Assembly (NCBI RefSeq): GCF_016654015.1
Contig: NZ_JAEPWM010000017.1
Coordinates: forward strand, 1 to 60,302
Direction: 5' to 3'
DNA: 60,302 nucleotides
Source of the DNA: Ramlibacter ginsenosidimutans
GTDB taxonomy: Bacteria > Pseudomonadota > Gammaproteobacteria > Burkholderiales > Burkholderiaceae_C
Shown here: in pieces, positions 33,264 through 41,626 of the stretch
Position numbering within the stretch: the stretch's first letter is position 1
How the letters are laid out: every line of letters starts with the position of its first letter
Program-made: the position numbers and the translations under genes
Notes under the pieces: generated by a model
Told to the model about the DNA's origin: nothing
The model's input: only the letters and a program-made list of their open reading frames with translations
Database searches by the model: none

Positions 33264-35432
33264 TCACGCGGGGCGCAGCGCCCGCCCCGCATCCACCTGC
33301 AGTTCGCGCGCGATGCCCACGGCCAGCCGCAGGCGGCGCACCAGCCAGGGCGTGAGGTCGTGCTCCCCGTCGGGGAACTCCAGCATGGGTGGCGCTTCCT
33401 CGTGCGCCGGGGCTGCGTCCGGCCGCGGCGCGTCGGTGGCGAGCGCCGCCGAGATGGCGCGTGTCGCGTCCTCCAGCGGCCCCTGCAACTGGTCCAGGTC
33501 GAGCCGGTCGCGCCTTTGCAGCAGCATCGTCTTGATCGCGGTGAGCTGGGCGAGCAGCTGGTAGCTGTGCGCCAGCATGCGTTCGAGCTCCGCAAGCGGC
33601 GGCCGCACCGCGCGCGGCTCCGACAGCGACCGCTGGATGGCCTGTACCAGCGCCGACAGGCTGTCATACGCCTCGCGCCGCGCGAGCCGCCAGGCCAGTT
33701 CCGCCTTCGTGTCCAGCTCGCGCAGCTGGCCCAGCGCCAGCGCGAGCTGCGCGTGCCGCGCCTGCGCCGTCAACGTGCGGGCGACCAGCGAGCGCACCTG
33801 CGTGCGTTCCCACGAGGGCAGCACGTAGCTGAAGGACCAGGCGATCGCCACGCCGATCAGCGTGTCCATCACGCGCTCGGCCAGCTGGAACACCGGCGAG
33901 CCGGCGGCGCCGAGCAGGTGCGCCTGCACCAGCGCCAGCACCGTGGCCGCGACGGCGGTGACCAGGTAGCGCTGCAGCGCGAAGGCATGCGCGATGCCCT
34001 GGCCTGCGGTCACCACCAGCAGCAGCACGGTCGCGGGCAGGTGCGCGTACAGGATCGCGCCGGCGATCACGCAGCCGAGCAGCGTGCCGGCGACCCGGCT
34101 GTTGCGCCGCTCCAGCGTCTGCGCGAGGCTGCCGCGCAGCACCACCACGATGGTCAGCAGGATCCAGTATTCGTGCGAGCCCCAGGGCAGCACCAGCCCG
34201 ACGAGGTAGCCGGCCGCGATGGCCAGCGCTGCGCGCAGCGCGTGACGCAGGGGCGGCGCGTCCCAGCGCCACAGCGACAGGAAGGGCCGCCAGCTCCACT
34301 TGGTGGGGCTCACGAACAGCTGCCAGGCCGTGCGCACGACCTCCGCGTCCGGCGCGCGGGCGCCGCGGGCCAGCGCCACCAGGCGTGCGACCTCGTCGTG
34401 CACGTAGCCGACGCGCCGCGCCAGCGCACCGGCGAGCTGCCGGGGCGGCGGTTCGTCGCTGCCGGCGAGCTCCGGCGCAGGCGGCGCCGTCACCGCGGCC
34501 AGCGCCAGCGCCGGGCGGGGATGCACGAAATCCGGCGGCTCACGCCCCAGCATCAGTGCATCGGCGAGCGCCTCGAGGTCGCCCGCGAGCGCCTGGATCT
34601 CCAGGCCCAGCACGCGCAGCAGTTCCTGGTGCTGCGGGACGGCGCGCACCACGTCGATGTCGAGCGCGCAGGCCACCAGGTGGTCGCGCATGTCCAGCAC
34701 CTGCAGCAGCATGCCGGCGAGCTGCAGTCGGCGTGGCGTGGTGGGGGTCTCCAGCAGGATGTTGCGCGCGGATTGCAGCTGGTCGGCCAGCGCCGCCTGC
34801 TGCTTCATCAGCCGGCCCATGAGGGCAGTGCGCTGCTGCTCCTGCGCGGGCAGGATGAAGTGCATGCCTTGCGTGCGCATCAGGTTGGCGACGGCCCGCA
34901 GCGAATCGACGAGCGCCAGCACGCGGTAGCGCGGATTGAGCAGCGTGTTGGCCGCCGTGCCCCACAACACATAGAGGAAGGCGCCCAGCGCGAAGGCGAG
35001 CGTCGCGTCGATCACCTCGCGCGTGCTCTCGGCCGGCGGCGCCGCCAGCGCGAAGATCATCGCGAACATGATCGAGACGGAAATCGGCAGGCCGCGCTTG
35101 CCCCAGGCTGCGCCCAGGAAGGCGACGAACGTGGCGCCCACCAGCAGCGTCCCCAGTTCCACGGTGGAATGCCGCAGCATGCCGGTGGCGAAGAACAGCG
35201 GGATCGCGATCAGGAGGGCGGGCAGGAAGTGCGTGAACTTGCCCTTGCGCGGGGCAGGCTGGTCGGGCGGCGTCACGACGATCACGCCGACGGTGGCGGC
35301 CGCGGCAGCGGCCGGCCCGAACAGCAGGTGCACGACCGTGGAGACCAGCAGCAGCCCCAGCGCAGTCACGAGTCCGTTGGCGACATAGGAGCTGAGCGCG
35401 ATGCGGCGGGCGGTGCGGAGGTGTTCTTTCAC
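33264..35432 (-). CDS. FUSC family inner-membrane protein (YccS/aromatic-acid exporter type)
   Basis: A 722-residue protein with two membrane blocks, each of about six helices (about residues 10-170 and 420-560), separated and followed by soluble helical regions; this is the FUSC/YccS/AaeB architecture. Marker segments are VGVIVVTPPDQP, LPISVSIMFAMIFALAAPP, and WGSHEYWILLTIVVVLRGSLAQTLERRNSRVAGTLLGCVIAG, the conserved second-domain signature. GTG 35432 is the likely start. Such proteins are fusaric-acid or hydroxybenzoate efflux pumps in characterised cases, but most are untested. It stands alone. Confidence 0.85.
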   Translation of the reverse strand: MKEHLRTARRIALSSYVANGLVTALGLLLVSTVVHLLFGPAAAAAATVGVIVVTPPDQPAPRKGKFTHFLPALLIAIPLFFATGMLRHSTVELGTLLVGATFVAFLGAAWGKRGLPISVSIMFAMIFALAAPPAESTREVIDATLAFALGAFLYVLWGTAANTLLNPRYRVLALVDSLRAVANLMRTQGMHFILPAQEQQRTALMGRLMKQQAALADQLQSARNILLETPTTPRRLQLAGMLLQVLDMRDHLVACALDIDVVRAVPQHQELLRVLGLEIQALAGDLEALADALMLGREPPDFVHPRPALALAAVTAPPAPELAGSDEPPPRQLAGALARRVGYVHDEVARLVALARGARAPDAEVVRTAWQLFVSPTKWSWRPFLSLWRWDAPPLRHALRAALAIAAGYLVGLVLPWGSHEYWILLTIVVVLRGSLAQTLERRNSRVAGTLLGCVIAGAILYAHLPATVLLLVVTAGQGIAHAFALQRYLVTAVAATVLALVQAHLLGAAGSPVFQLAERVMDTLIGVAIAWSFSYVLPSWERTQVRSLVARTLTAQARHAQLALALGQLRELDTKAELAWRLARREAYDSLSALVQAIQRSLSEPRAVRPPLAELERMLAHSYQLLAQLTAIKTMLLQRRDRLDLDQLQGPLEDATRAISAALATDAPRPDAAPAHEEAPPMLEFPDGEHDLTPWLVRRLRLAVGIARELQVDAGRALRPA

Positions 35433-35610
35433 GTCGTCGTCGGGGCTCCCGGCTATCAGGCCGCAAGACGCCGGTGCAACACGGCAGCGACGGGTCTTGC
35501 TGCAGCCAGCGCGAAGTCTAGCGGCTTCGCGCGCCATGGCCGAGTCCGTCCCGCCCGCAATGGTGTATCGTCGACGGCCCCGCCTGCCTGCTTGCGCCCC
35601 TTCCGAGATC

Positions 35611-36096
35611 ATGATTCGCAGTCCCATGACCCGCACCGTGCTGCTGGTCGCTTTCCTTGCGGCCGGCCTGCTGCTGGTGCGCTCCGGCGCGCTGTCGCCG
35701 TGGCTGTGGATGTTGCTCACGGTGGTGGTGATCGCCACGCGCGTGATCGCGCGCATGGACGCCTACCAGGACGAGCTGTCGTTAACGGACCAGGGCATCA
35801 CGCGCCAGCACGGATCGAAGCTGCGCAAGGTGCAGAACGAAAGCGTGCGCTGGGACCAGGTGCGGCGCATCGAGGTGCTGACGCACGAAACCGGGCCGGG
35901 GCGCAAGGACCTGCTGTTCCTGCTGTACGGCACGGGGGACGCGGGCGTGGCGGTACCGGGAGCCGTCGCCGAACGGCACGGGCTGCTCCCCGAGCTGCGG
36001 CGCCGGTGCCCGGGGTTCCAGGAAGACCAGTGGGAGCAGGCGCAGGCCGCCACGGGGCGCGCGACCATCCTGCTGTGGGAGCAGGCGGCGCCTTAG
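35611..36096 (+). CDS. Hypothetical membrane-anchored protein
   Basis: A 161-residue protein. Two adjacent hydrophobic helices (VLLVAFLAAGLLLV and WLWMLLTVVVIATRVI) are followed by a soluble domain of about 110 residues that reads like a small beta-sheet PH-type fold (ELSLTDQGITRQHGSKLRKVQNESVRWDQVRRIEV). This is the layout of many bacterial PH-domain membrane proteins, though the assignment is by pattern only. ATG 35626 is an alternative start. Confidence 0.6.
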   Translation: MIRSPMTRTVLLVAFLAAGLLLVRSGALSPWLWMLLTVVVIATRVIARMDAYQDELSLTDQGITRQHGSKLRKVQNESVRWDQVRRIEVLTHETGPGRKDLLFLLYGTGDAGVAVPGAVAERHGLLPELRRRCPGFQEDQWEQAQAATGRATILLWEQAAP

Positions 36097-36148
36097 CTGT
36101 TGCGCCGGTCCGGGCCCGCGGCCTCTCCGATCGACGCGTGACGCTGGT

Positions 36149-36544
36149 TCAGGACGCGTCCCACAGGAAGGACATCCGCGCCGTGTGCTCGCCCATGCGC
36201 ACGGTCTTCGTCTGGGCGTGGCCGTTGTAGCTCGCCTGCACGCGGTAGCTGCCGGCGCGCGGCACGTCCAGCAGCATCAGCGGTCCGTCGCAGGTGCCTT
36301 GCAGCACGACGTTGCCGTCGCTGGACGTCACGGTGAAGTCGACACCGGCGAGATACGCGCCGCCGCGCGTCGCGAACGTGAGCAGCGCATCGTGGCGCGG
36401 CGCTTCCTGCTTGATGCTGGCCTGCTCGGATTCGCCGATACCACCGCAGCGGAAGCCCGCTTCGTGGCCTGCGGCCAGCGCAGGGACGGCGGCTGCGAGC
36501 AGAAGGGCCGGGCCCATGGCCAGGCTGAACCATCGTGCGTTCAT
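36149..36544 (-). CDS. Exported hypothetical protein with beta-sandwich-like domain
   Basis: A 131-residue protein. The signal peptide (FSLAMGPALLLAAAVPALA) precedes a domain with alternating strands: ALLTFATRGGAYLAGVDFTVTSSDG, then VLQGTCDGPLMLLDVPRAGSYRVQASYNGHAQTKTVRMGEHTARMSFLW. This resembles the carboxypeptidase-regulatory-like/Cna-B type sandwich common in periplasmic proteins. ATG 36544 follows AGGAG. Function unknown. Confidence 0.7.
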   Translation of the reverse strand: MNARWFSLAMGPALLLAAAVPALAAGHEAGFRCGGIGESEQASIKQEAPRHDALLTFATRGGAYLAGVDFTVTSSDGNVVLQGTCDGPLMLLDVPRAGSYRVQASYNGHAQTKTVRMGEHTARMSFLWDAS

Positions 36545-37122
36545 GAGGTGCTCCTGAGGCTGTGCAGCCATCGTGCGCCCAACGCGGGGCAGGCGCGTCA
36601 GGGAGGGGGATTCCCTGGCGTAGGACGCGTCTCGCGCGCTTCATGCCGTTCCGGGGTGCTGGAGTGCCGCGTTGCCGGACCGCCCGGCGTTGCGCTGCCG
36701 CCGGGTCAGGTGAGGGTCAGTACCCCAGGCCCACACTCATTTCGCGGGAGCGTTCCCGCGTTGCGGCGAAGGTCGCGGCGCGTGGTCGCGAACGTGCGTC
36801 ATCTCCTTGCCTGCCTCTCTGACACGGCGGGCCTTTCCCCCGGCCGCCGCGTGCGGCCGGTCTTTCTCTAGCACACCCGGCCGCGCGAGATGCCCACAGC
36901 AGGCGTGGAGAACGCTGTGGACAAGGGTGTGGAGTCCCGCCACAGGCCGCGCCGGTGCGGCGATCCGGGGTGCTGCCTGTTGCGCACGCAGTCGCTTTCG
37001 CGGGACTGACGCAGGGCGTCTGCTGTCGTTGCCTGCCCACGCGGCCGTGGCGCCGCGCGCCGTTCTTCAGGCTTGCTTCAGGGTCCGGCGCGCCGCCCCC
37101 CTACAATCGCGCCTCCTGAGAT
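36545..37122. other. Gene-free interval upstream of tRNA-Leu
   Basis: No convincing protein or RNA gene is visible in this 578-bp stretch. It contains a perfect hairpin CGCGGGA-GCGT-TCCCGCG at 36743-36760 and, at 37102-37107, a TACAAT box 16 nt before the tRNA that is probably its -10 element. Short ORFs in it show only composition-driven sequence. Confidence 0.6.
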
Positions 37123-37207
<85 letters not shown>

Positions 37208-37230
37208 GCCGCACGCGCGGGCGCAGCCAC

Positions 37231-39510
37231 TCAAGGCCTGCCCAGGAACACGTAGAAGCTGTCGTAGCCCTTGCTCGCGTGCCCGTACCCGAGGTACAGC
37301 GGCCCGAGCGGCGTGTCCACGCCCAGCAGCAGGGACGCCGAGCGGATGGTGCCGAGGTCGTTGCCGGGCAGCAGCGAGTGGCTCATGCGCCCGATCTCCA
37401 GCGAGCCTCCCGCATAGATGCCATCGAGCAGGCTCCAGTTCTTCAGGCGGTTGTAGTACACGAGCCGGGCGAAGCGCAGGTCCTCCCCGATCAGCGCGCC
37501 CGTCGGCAGTCCCGACATCTGCAACAGCCCGCCCCACTGGAACATCTGCGAAGGCGGCAGCGCATCGCTGCCCAGCCGGCGTCCCAGCTTGCCGGAGACC
37601 TGGAACGTGTTGTCGCCGAACGAGTGCACGTAGGTGCCTGAGAGATCCAGGCGCGTGAAGTTCACGTCGCCGCCGAGCGACTTCTGCGCCGCCACGATGT
37701 CCACGGTGGCCCCATAGCCCTTGCGGGGGAAATGCAGGTTGTCCAGCTGGTCGACCAGCGCGCGCAGCGTCACGGCGGAAGAGTTCACGTCCGCGCGCGA
37801 CGTATCGAGCACGGGCGGTCCGGTATCCACCGTGGACCGGTGGCGCGTGTATTCGAGGCCCAGGCGCGTCTCGCCGTAGTGCGTGAGCTGCGCGCCGGCG
37901 GCGAGTTCCACCGTCGCATCCGTGCCGTCGAAGATCGCGATGCGTTGGTCGCCCTTGAACACGTCCACGCTGCGCCGCTGCACCAGCGCGCGCGGCGCGA
38001 GGAAGAAGCCGGGGCCGCGCTGCAGCGGCTGGTACAACTCGGTGGCGACCCGGCTGGTGCGACCGAGCTGGCCGTCGATGCGCCACTCCGCGCCCAGTGA
38101 ATTCAGCCAGGTCATGCGGTAGTTCACCAGCAGGTTGAAGAAGGCGTCGCCCTGGAAGTCGGACGACAGCCCGAGCCCGCCACGCAGGTAGTTGGGGCCC
38201 CAGCTCTTTTCCACCGCATCCACGGCCAGCACGCGCTTGCCCGGTTCCTCCAGCAGCGAGTAACTCACATGCTCGAAGTCGCCCGTGCCGAACAGGCGCT
38301 GCATGTCGCGGTCCAGCACCTTCTGGTCCACCGGCTGCCCTTCGCGCGTCTGCATCTCGGCGCGCGCGATCTGCGGGTCCACCCACTGCAACGGGTTCAG
38401 GCGGATCTCGTCGGGCACGAAGGCTTCCAGGGGCGGCGCGGACTGGCGCTTCTGGTTCCAGCGCGCATACGCATCGGGCGAGAGCGCGTAGGGTGCCAGC
38501 AGGTCCGCGACGGCGCGGGTGGCGGCTTCCCCGCTCGGCACGACGTCGGTGAGGTGATCGAAGTCGGTGGCAGAAAAGTCGTCCAGGTGCGGCACCACCA
38601 GGATGTCGGTGGGCTTGAGGCTGGCCAGCGAGGCCTGCACGTTCTGCTCGGTGAGGATGTTCACCATCTGCGCGGTGACGCCCAGGATCGAGTTCAGCTG
38701 GTCGGCGCGCAGCAGCGGCGTGCCCAGGTTCACCGCGATGACGACCTCGGCGCCCATCGCACGCGCCACATCCACGGGCAGGTTGTCGGTAAGCCCGCCG
38801 TCCACCAGCAGGCGGTCGGCGATGCGCACGGGCTCGATCGCGCCGGGCACCGACATGCTCGCGCGCATGGCGGCAGCGAGCTCGCCATCCTTGAGCACGA
38901 CGGCCTTGCCGCTCACCAGGTCGGTGGCGACGGCGCGAAACGGGATGGGGAGCTGGTCGAATTGGCGGAAACCGCGTACCTTGCTCAATTGCCGCAGCAC
39001 CGCTTCGAGCTGCACGCCGGAGACGAGTCCCTTGGGCAGCAGCAGCCCGCTCGAGCCCAGGCCCACTTCGGCCGGGGCGAGGTTCTTCGCGTCGTCGCGC
39101 TTCAGGCGCACCGCGCGCTCTTCCCGCGGCGGCTGCTCCTTGAAGAGGAGGCGGGTGGAAAGCCTGGAGAGCACCTCCTCCATCTCCTGCACCGTCGCTC
39201 CCGACGCATAGGCGGCTCCGACGATGGAGCCCATGCTGGTGCCGACGATGCAGTCCACCGGCACGTGCAGGTCTTCCAGCACCTTGAGCACGCCCACGTG
39301 GGCGGCGCCGCGCGCGCCACCGCCGGAGAGCACGAGGCACACGCGCGGCCGCGCGGCACCCGACAAGGACATTGGTGAGGTAGGTGCTACGGGTGCCGCG
39401 GCTGTCGCAGGTGCGCCGGAAGCAGGCGCCTGCGCGAGGGAGTGCGACGCGAGCCCCGCCAGGGCGGCGGCGCACGCGAGCGCGCGGCACCTGGCGAAGC
39501 GGTGTTTCAA
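37231..39510 (-). CDS. Patatin-like phospholipase with outer-membrane barrel (PlpD-like, type Vd)
   Basis: A 759-residue protein. Signal peptide, about residues 1-27; patatin domain, about 55-250, with the oxyanion loop GGGARGAAHVG, nucleophile elbow G90-T-S92-M-G94 and catalytic Asp237 in VDGGLTDN. A POTRA-like segment (about 360-430) is followed by a BamA/FhaC-type 16-strand barrel to the end (GLGLSSDFQGDAFFNLL and LHFPRKGYGATVDIV to YLGYGHASKGYDSFYVFLG). This is the layout of Pseudomonas PlpD, whose lipase is carried to the surface by its own barrel. Start TTG 39510, 7 nt after the SYLF stop and probably coupled. It closes a four-gene operon. Confidence 0.9.
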   Translation of the reverse strand: MKHRFARCRALACAAALAGLASHSLAQAPASGAPATAAAPVAPTSPMSLSGAARPRVCLVLSGGGARGAAHVGVLKVLEDLHVPVDCIVGTSMGSIVGAAYASGATVQEMEEVLSRLSTRLLFKEQPPREERAVRLKRDDAKNLAPAEVGLGSSGLLLPKGLVSGVQLEAVLRQLSKVRGFRQFDQLPIPFRAVATDLVSGKAVVLKDGELAAAMRASMSVPGAIEPVRIADRLLVDGGLTDNLPVDVARAMGAEVVIAVNLGTPLLRADQLNSILGVTAQMVNILTEQNVQASLASLKPTDILVVPHLDDFSATDFDHLTDVVPSGEAATRAVADLLAPYALSPDAYARWNQKRQSAPPLEAFVPDEIRLNPLQWVDPQIARAEMQTREGQPVDQKVLDRDMQRLFGTGDFEHVSYSLLEEPGKRVLAVDAVEKSWGPNYLRGGLGLSSDFQGDAFFNLLVNYRMTWLNSLGAEWRIDGQLGRTSRVATELYQPLQRGPGFFLAPRALVQRRSVDVFKGDQRIAIFDGTDATVELAAGAQLTHYGETRLGLEYTRHRSTVDTGPPVLDTSRADVNSSAVTLRALVDQLDNLHFPRKGYGATVDIVAAQKSLGGDVNFTRLDLSGTYVHSFGDNTFQVSGKLGRRLGSDALPPSQMFQWGGLLQMSGLPTGALIGEDLRFARLVYYNRLKNWSLLDGIYAGGSLEIGRMSHSLLPGNDLGTIRSASLLLGVDTPLGPLYLGYGHASKGYDSFYVFLGRP

Positions 39511-39517
39511 GACCGGC

Positions 39518-40072
39518 TTACAAGACCAGCTTGCTGACCTTGGTGCCGTCGAGGCTCAGGTTCGCCATGAACCCTTGCTGGTCGCGCACCAGCGCCACCA
39601 CGGCAGGCCCGCGCGCCTGGTCCAGGCGCGCCATGGCACCGGCGTCTACCACGACCACCGATGCATCGCCGCCCATGACCCAGCCGTTGCTGCTGGTGAA
39701 CTGGTTCAGCGCCTCCGGCGTCATGAAGAAGATGTAGAGGGTGCGCGACTGCGCCCCCGCCAGCAGACCCACCGAGCCGCTGTTGAGGCTGTAGTAGCCG
39801 AGGGTGGTGTTCCCCTTGCGCAGCGCGCCGTTGCCGTGCGAGCCCCCGATCACGAAGCCCACGGTGACCACTTGCGGGAACACGAGCACGCCTTGCGCCG
39901 CGTTCGCCATGGCGCGCGCGCCCGGCGCGTTCGCGAACAGCTCGCCCATCGCGGAGTCGACCTGCGTGTCGATTTCGCGGCGCTTGGCGCTGGCCTGCGC
40001 CGGGTCCATGGTGGAACTGCAGCCGGCGGCGAGTGCCGCGCCGGCCAGCAGGAGATGTCTGCGGTGGATCAT
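39518..40072 (-). CDS. SYLF (YSC84-like) domain lipid-binding lipoprotein
   Basis: A 184-residue exported protein. The signal MIHRRHLLLAGAALAAGC ends in a lipobox. The SYLF/DUF500 domain fills the rest: ANAAQGVLVFPQVVTVGFVIGGSHGNGAL, then NTTLGYYSLNSGSVGLLAGAQSRTLYIFFMTPEALNQF and GGDASVVVVDAGAM. SYLF domains bind phosphoinositides in eukaryotes; bacterial members are envelope proteins of unknown role. It is third in the operon with a LuxR-type regulator, a DUF2092 protein and the patatin autotransporter. Confidence 0.88.
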   Translation of the reverse strand: MIHRRHLLLAGAALAAGCSSTMDPAQASAKRREIDTQVDSAMGELFANAPGARAMANAAQGVLVFPQVVTVGFVIGGSHGNGALRKGNTTLGYYSLNSGSVGLLAGAQSRTLYIFFMTPEALNQFTSSNGWVMGGDASVVVVDAGAMARLDQARGPAVVALVRDQQGFMANLSLDGTKVSKLVL

Positions 40073-40110
40073 GCTGGATGCCTCTTCGATGACGGGACGG
40101 GTGCGGCGCC

Positions 40111-40893
40111 TCAGCGGCGCGGCACCGCGATTTCCTTCACGCGTGCCAGTGGCACCGAGATGGCGCCGGCAGGCGGCGTGAACTGGTACGAGGTGGCGGC
40201 GATCTGCGGGTTGAGCGTCCAGTCGTAGTCGGCGCTGTACTGCGGCCGCGACACCTTGTCGGTCAGGGTCACCACGAGCCGGCGGGGCAGCGGCTGCGCG
40301 CCGCGCTGGATCCAGACCTGCCAGTCATGGCCTGCCTCGCGGAACACGTACTGGTCGCAGGCAACGCCGCGGATCGTGGCGAAGCCCACCACGCGCGCCA
40401 TCCTGATCTCCGGCGGCTTCGCCTGGTCGTCCGCCCAGGCGAACAGGTCGAGGATCGGCAACTGCACGGGGTAGTCGCTCTCCAGCTTGTTTGCCAGTTC
40501 GTACACCGTGCCCGTCATCGGCGCCTGCGCGTAGTAGCCGCTGGACTTGCTGTAGACGCTGAAGGTCTTGCCGTCGTACACCACGAGGCGATGCCGGCGG
40601 TCGCTGGTCTGCTCGGCGCGCACGTGGTCCGGGCGCGTGACGTCCATGGTGGACGCGGTGTCGTAGCGCACCTTGAGGTCCTGTCCCAGCACCTCCTCCG
40701 TGCTGGCGTCGCCCTTCACGCGGAAGGACTGCAAGGTCTGCAGGAACTTGCCCATGCGGGTGAGCGCGGCCATCGCCTCGGGCTCGACGGCGGGGCCGTT
40801 GTCGATCTGCGCGAGCGCGGGGACGGCGGCGGCGCAGCAGGCCGCGACCACCAGCAGGCGGCGGAGCGAGCGGCGCGAGATGGCGAGGCGCAT
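40111..40893 (-). CDS. DUF2092 family periplasmic protein
   Basis: A 260-residue exported protein (signal LLVVAACCAAAVPALAQ). The domain shows the DUF2092 pattern ALTRMGKFLQTLQSFRVKGDASTEEVL, DVTRPDHVRAEQTSDRRHRLVVYDGKTFSVYSKSSGYYAQAP and DLFAWADDQ, with a final QYSADYDWTLNPQIAATSYQFTPPAGA. The fold appears related to the LolA/LolB lipoprotein-carrier half-barrel, which is inference. AAGGA precedes ATG 40893. It lies 13 nt after the response-regulator gene and 38 nt before the SYLF gene. Confidence 0.85.
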   Translation of the reverse strand: MRLAISRRSLRRLLVVAACCAAAVPALAQIDNGPAVEPEAMAALTRMGKFLQTLQSFRVKGDASTEEVLGQDLKVRYDTASTMDVTRPDHVRAEQTSDRRHRLVVYDGKTFSVYSKSSGYYAQAPMTGTVYELANKLESDYPVQLPILDLFAWADDQAKPPEIRMARVVGFATIRGVACDQYVFREAGHDWQVWIQRGAQPLPRRLVVTLTDKVSRPQYSADYDWTLNPQIAATSYQFTPPAGAISVPLARVKEIAVPRR

Positions 40894-40906
40894 CGGGGTC
40901 CTTCGT

Positions 40907-41530
40907 TCAGGCGTGGGACACTGCGCGCTCGCTCGCGCAGCGCAGCGCCAGCAGCAAGCCGGGCAAGGTGTCGACGCCCAGCGTGCGCATGATGCGCGCG
41001 CGGTCCGCCTTGATCGTGCGTTCGCTCACGCCCAGGTCGGCCGCGAGCTGCTTGTGCAGGCGCCCGGCGGCGATGCCTTCGAGCACCAGGTGTTCGCGCT
41101 GGCCGAGTGCGGCCAGCCGCGCGCGCGCTTCTTCCGCCTCGCGGCGGCGCGCTCGCTGGCGGATGTCGTGCTGGATCGCATCTTCCACCGCGGCCAGCAG
41201 TACGTCGAAGTCCACCGGCTTGGTGAGGAACTCGCGCGCGCCGCTGCGCATCGCGCGGACGCTGGCGCGCACGTCGTCGGCGCCGCTGAGGAAGACGATC
41301 GGGTGCTCGTAGCCGGGATGGCGCGCCAGGGCGTCCTGCAGGTCCAGCCCGCTGAAACCGGGCAACTGCAGGTCCAGCAGCAGGCAGCCCGGCTCCGGAT
41401 CGGGCGCGGGCAACAGGTAGTCTCCCGCGGCGGCGTAGCAGCGCGTGGTGTAGCCGGCCGAGGACAGCACGCGCTGGAGCGCAGCGCGGACGGAAGCGTC
41501 GTCGTCGATGATGTGGATGGTTCCGGTCAT
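40907..41530 (-). CDS. LuxR/FixJ-type response regulator
   Basis: A 207-residue two-domain regulator. The receiver (1-120) starts TIHIIDDDASVRAALQRVL; the phosphoacceptor is Asp53 in LLLDLQLPGFSG, with Lys in FLTKPVD. The C-terminal LuxR helix-turn-helix reads LGQREHLVLEGIAAGRLHKQLAADLGVSERTIKADRARIM. No kinase is adjacent on this strand; the MASE1 kinase at 42906 is one gene away. It is first in an operon with the DUF2092, SYLF and patatin genes and presumably controls them. A 9-bp dyad (41587-41614) lies upstream. Confidence 0.9.
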   Translation of the reverse strand: MTGTIHIIDDDASVRAALQRVLSSAGYTTRCYAAAGDYLLPAPDPEPGCLLLDLQLPGFSGLDLQDALARHPGYEHPIVFLSGADDVRASVRAMRSGAREFLTKPVDFDVLLAAVEDAIQHDIRQRARRREAEEARARLAALGQREHLVLEGIAAGRLHKQLAADLGVSERTIKADRARIMRTLGVDTLPGLLLALRCASERAVSHA

Positions 41531-41586
41531 GGCTCGCCGCGGAAAAGCCGCGTTCCTGCAGGCATGTTCCGCGCGCCCCCGCCCAG

Positions 41587-41614
41587 GGCCTATTGGACTT
41601 TTGGGCAATAGGCC
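41587..41614. promoter_or_regulatory. Perfect dyad in divergent promoter of response regulator
   Basis: GGCCTATTG-N10-CAATAGGCC, exact 9-bp arms, in the 96-bp interval between the divergent starts at 41530 and 41627. It is a plausible operator, either for the response regulator encoded by the left-hand gene or for another dimeric protein. Confidence 0.5.
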
Positions 41615-41626
41615 GGCGGGGAGGGG

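Noticed and set aside
36900..36935. TGTGGACAA and related repeats suggesting an origin
   Set aside because: Too degenerate and too few for DnaA boxes, with no AT-rich unwinding region.
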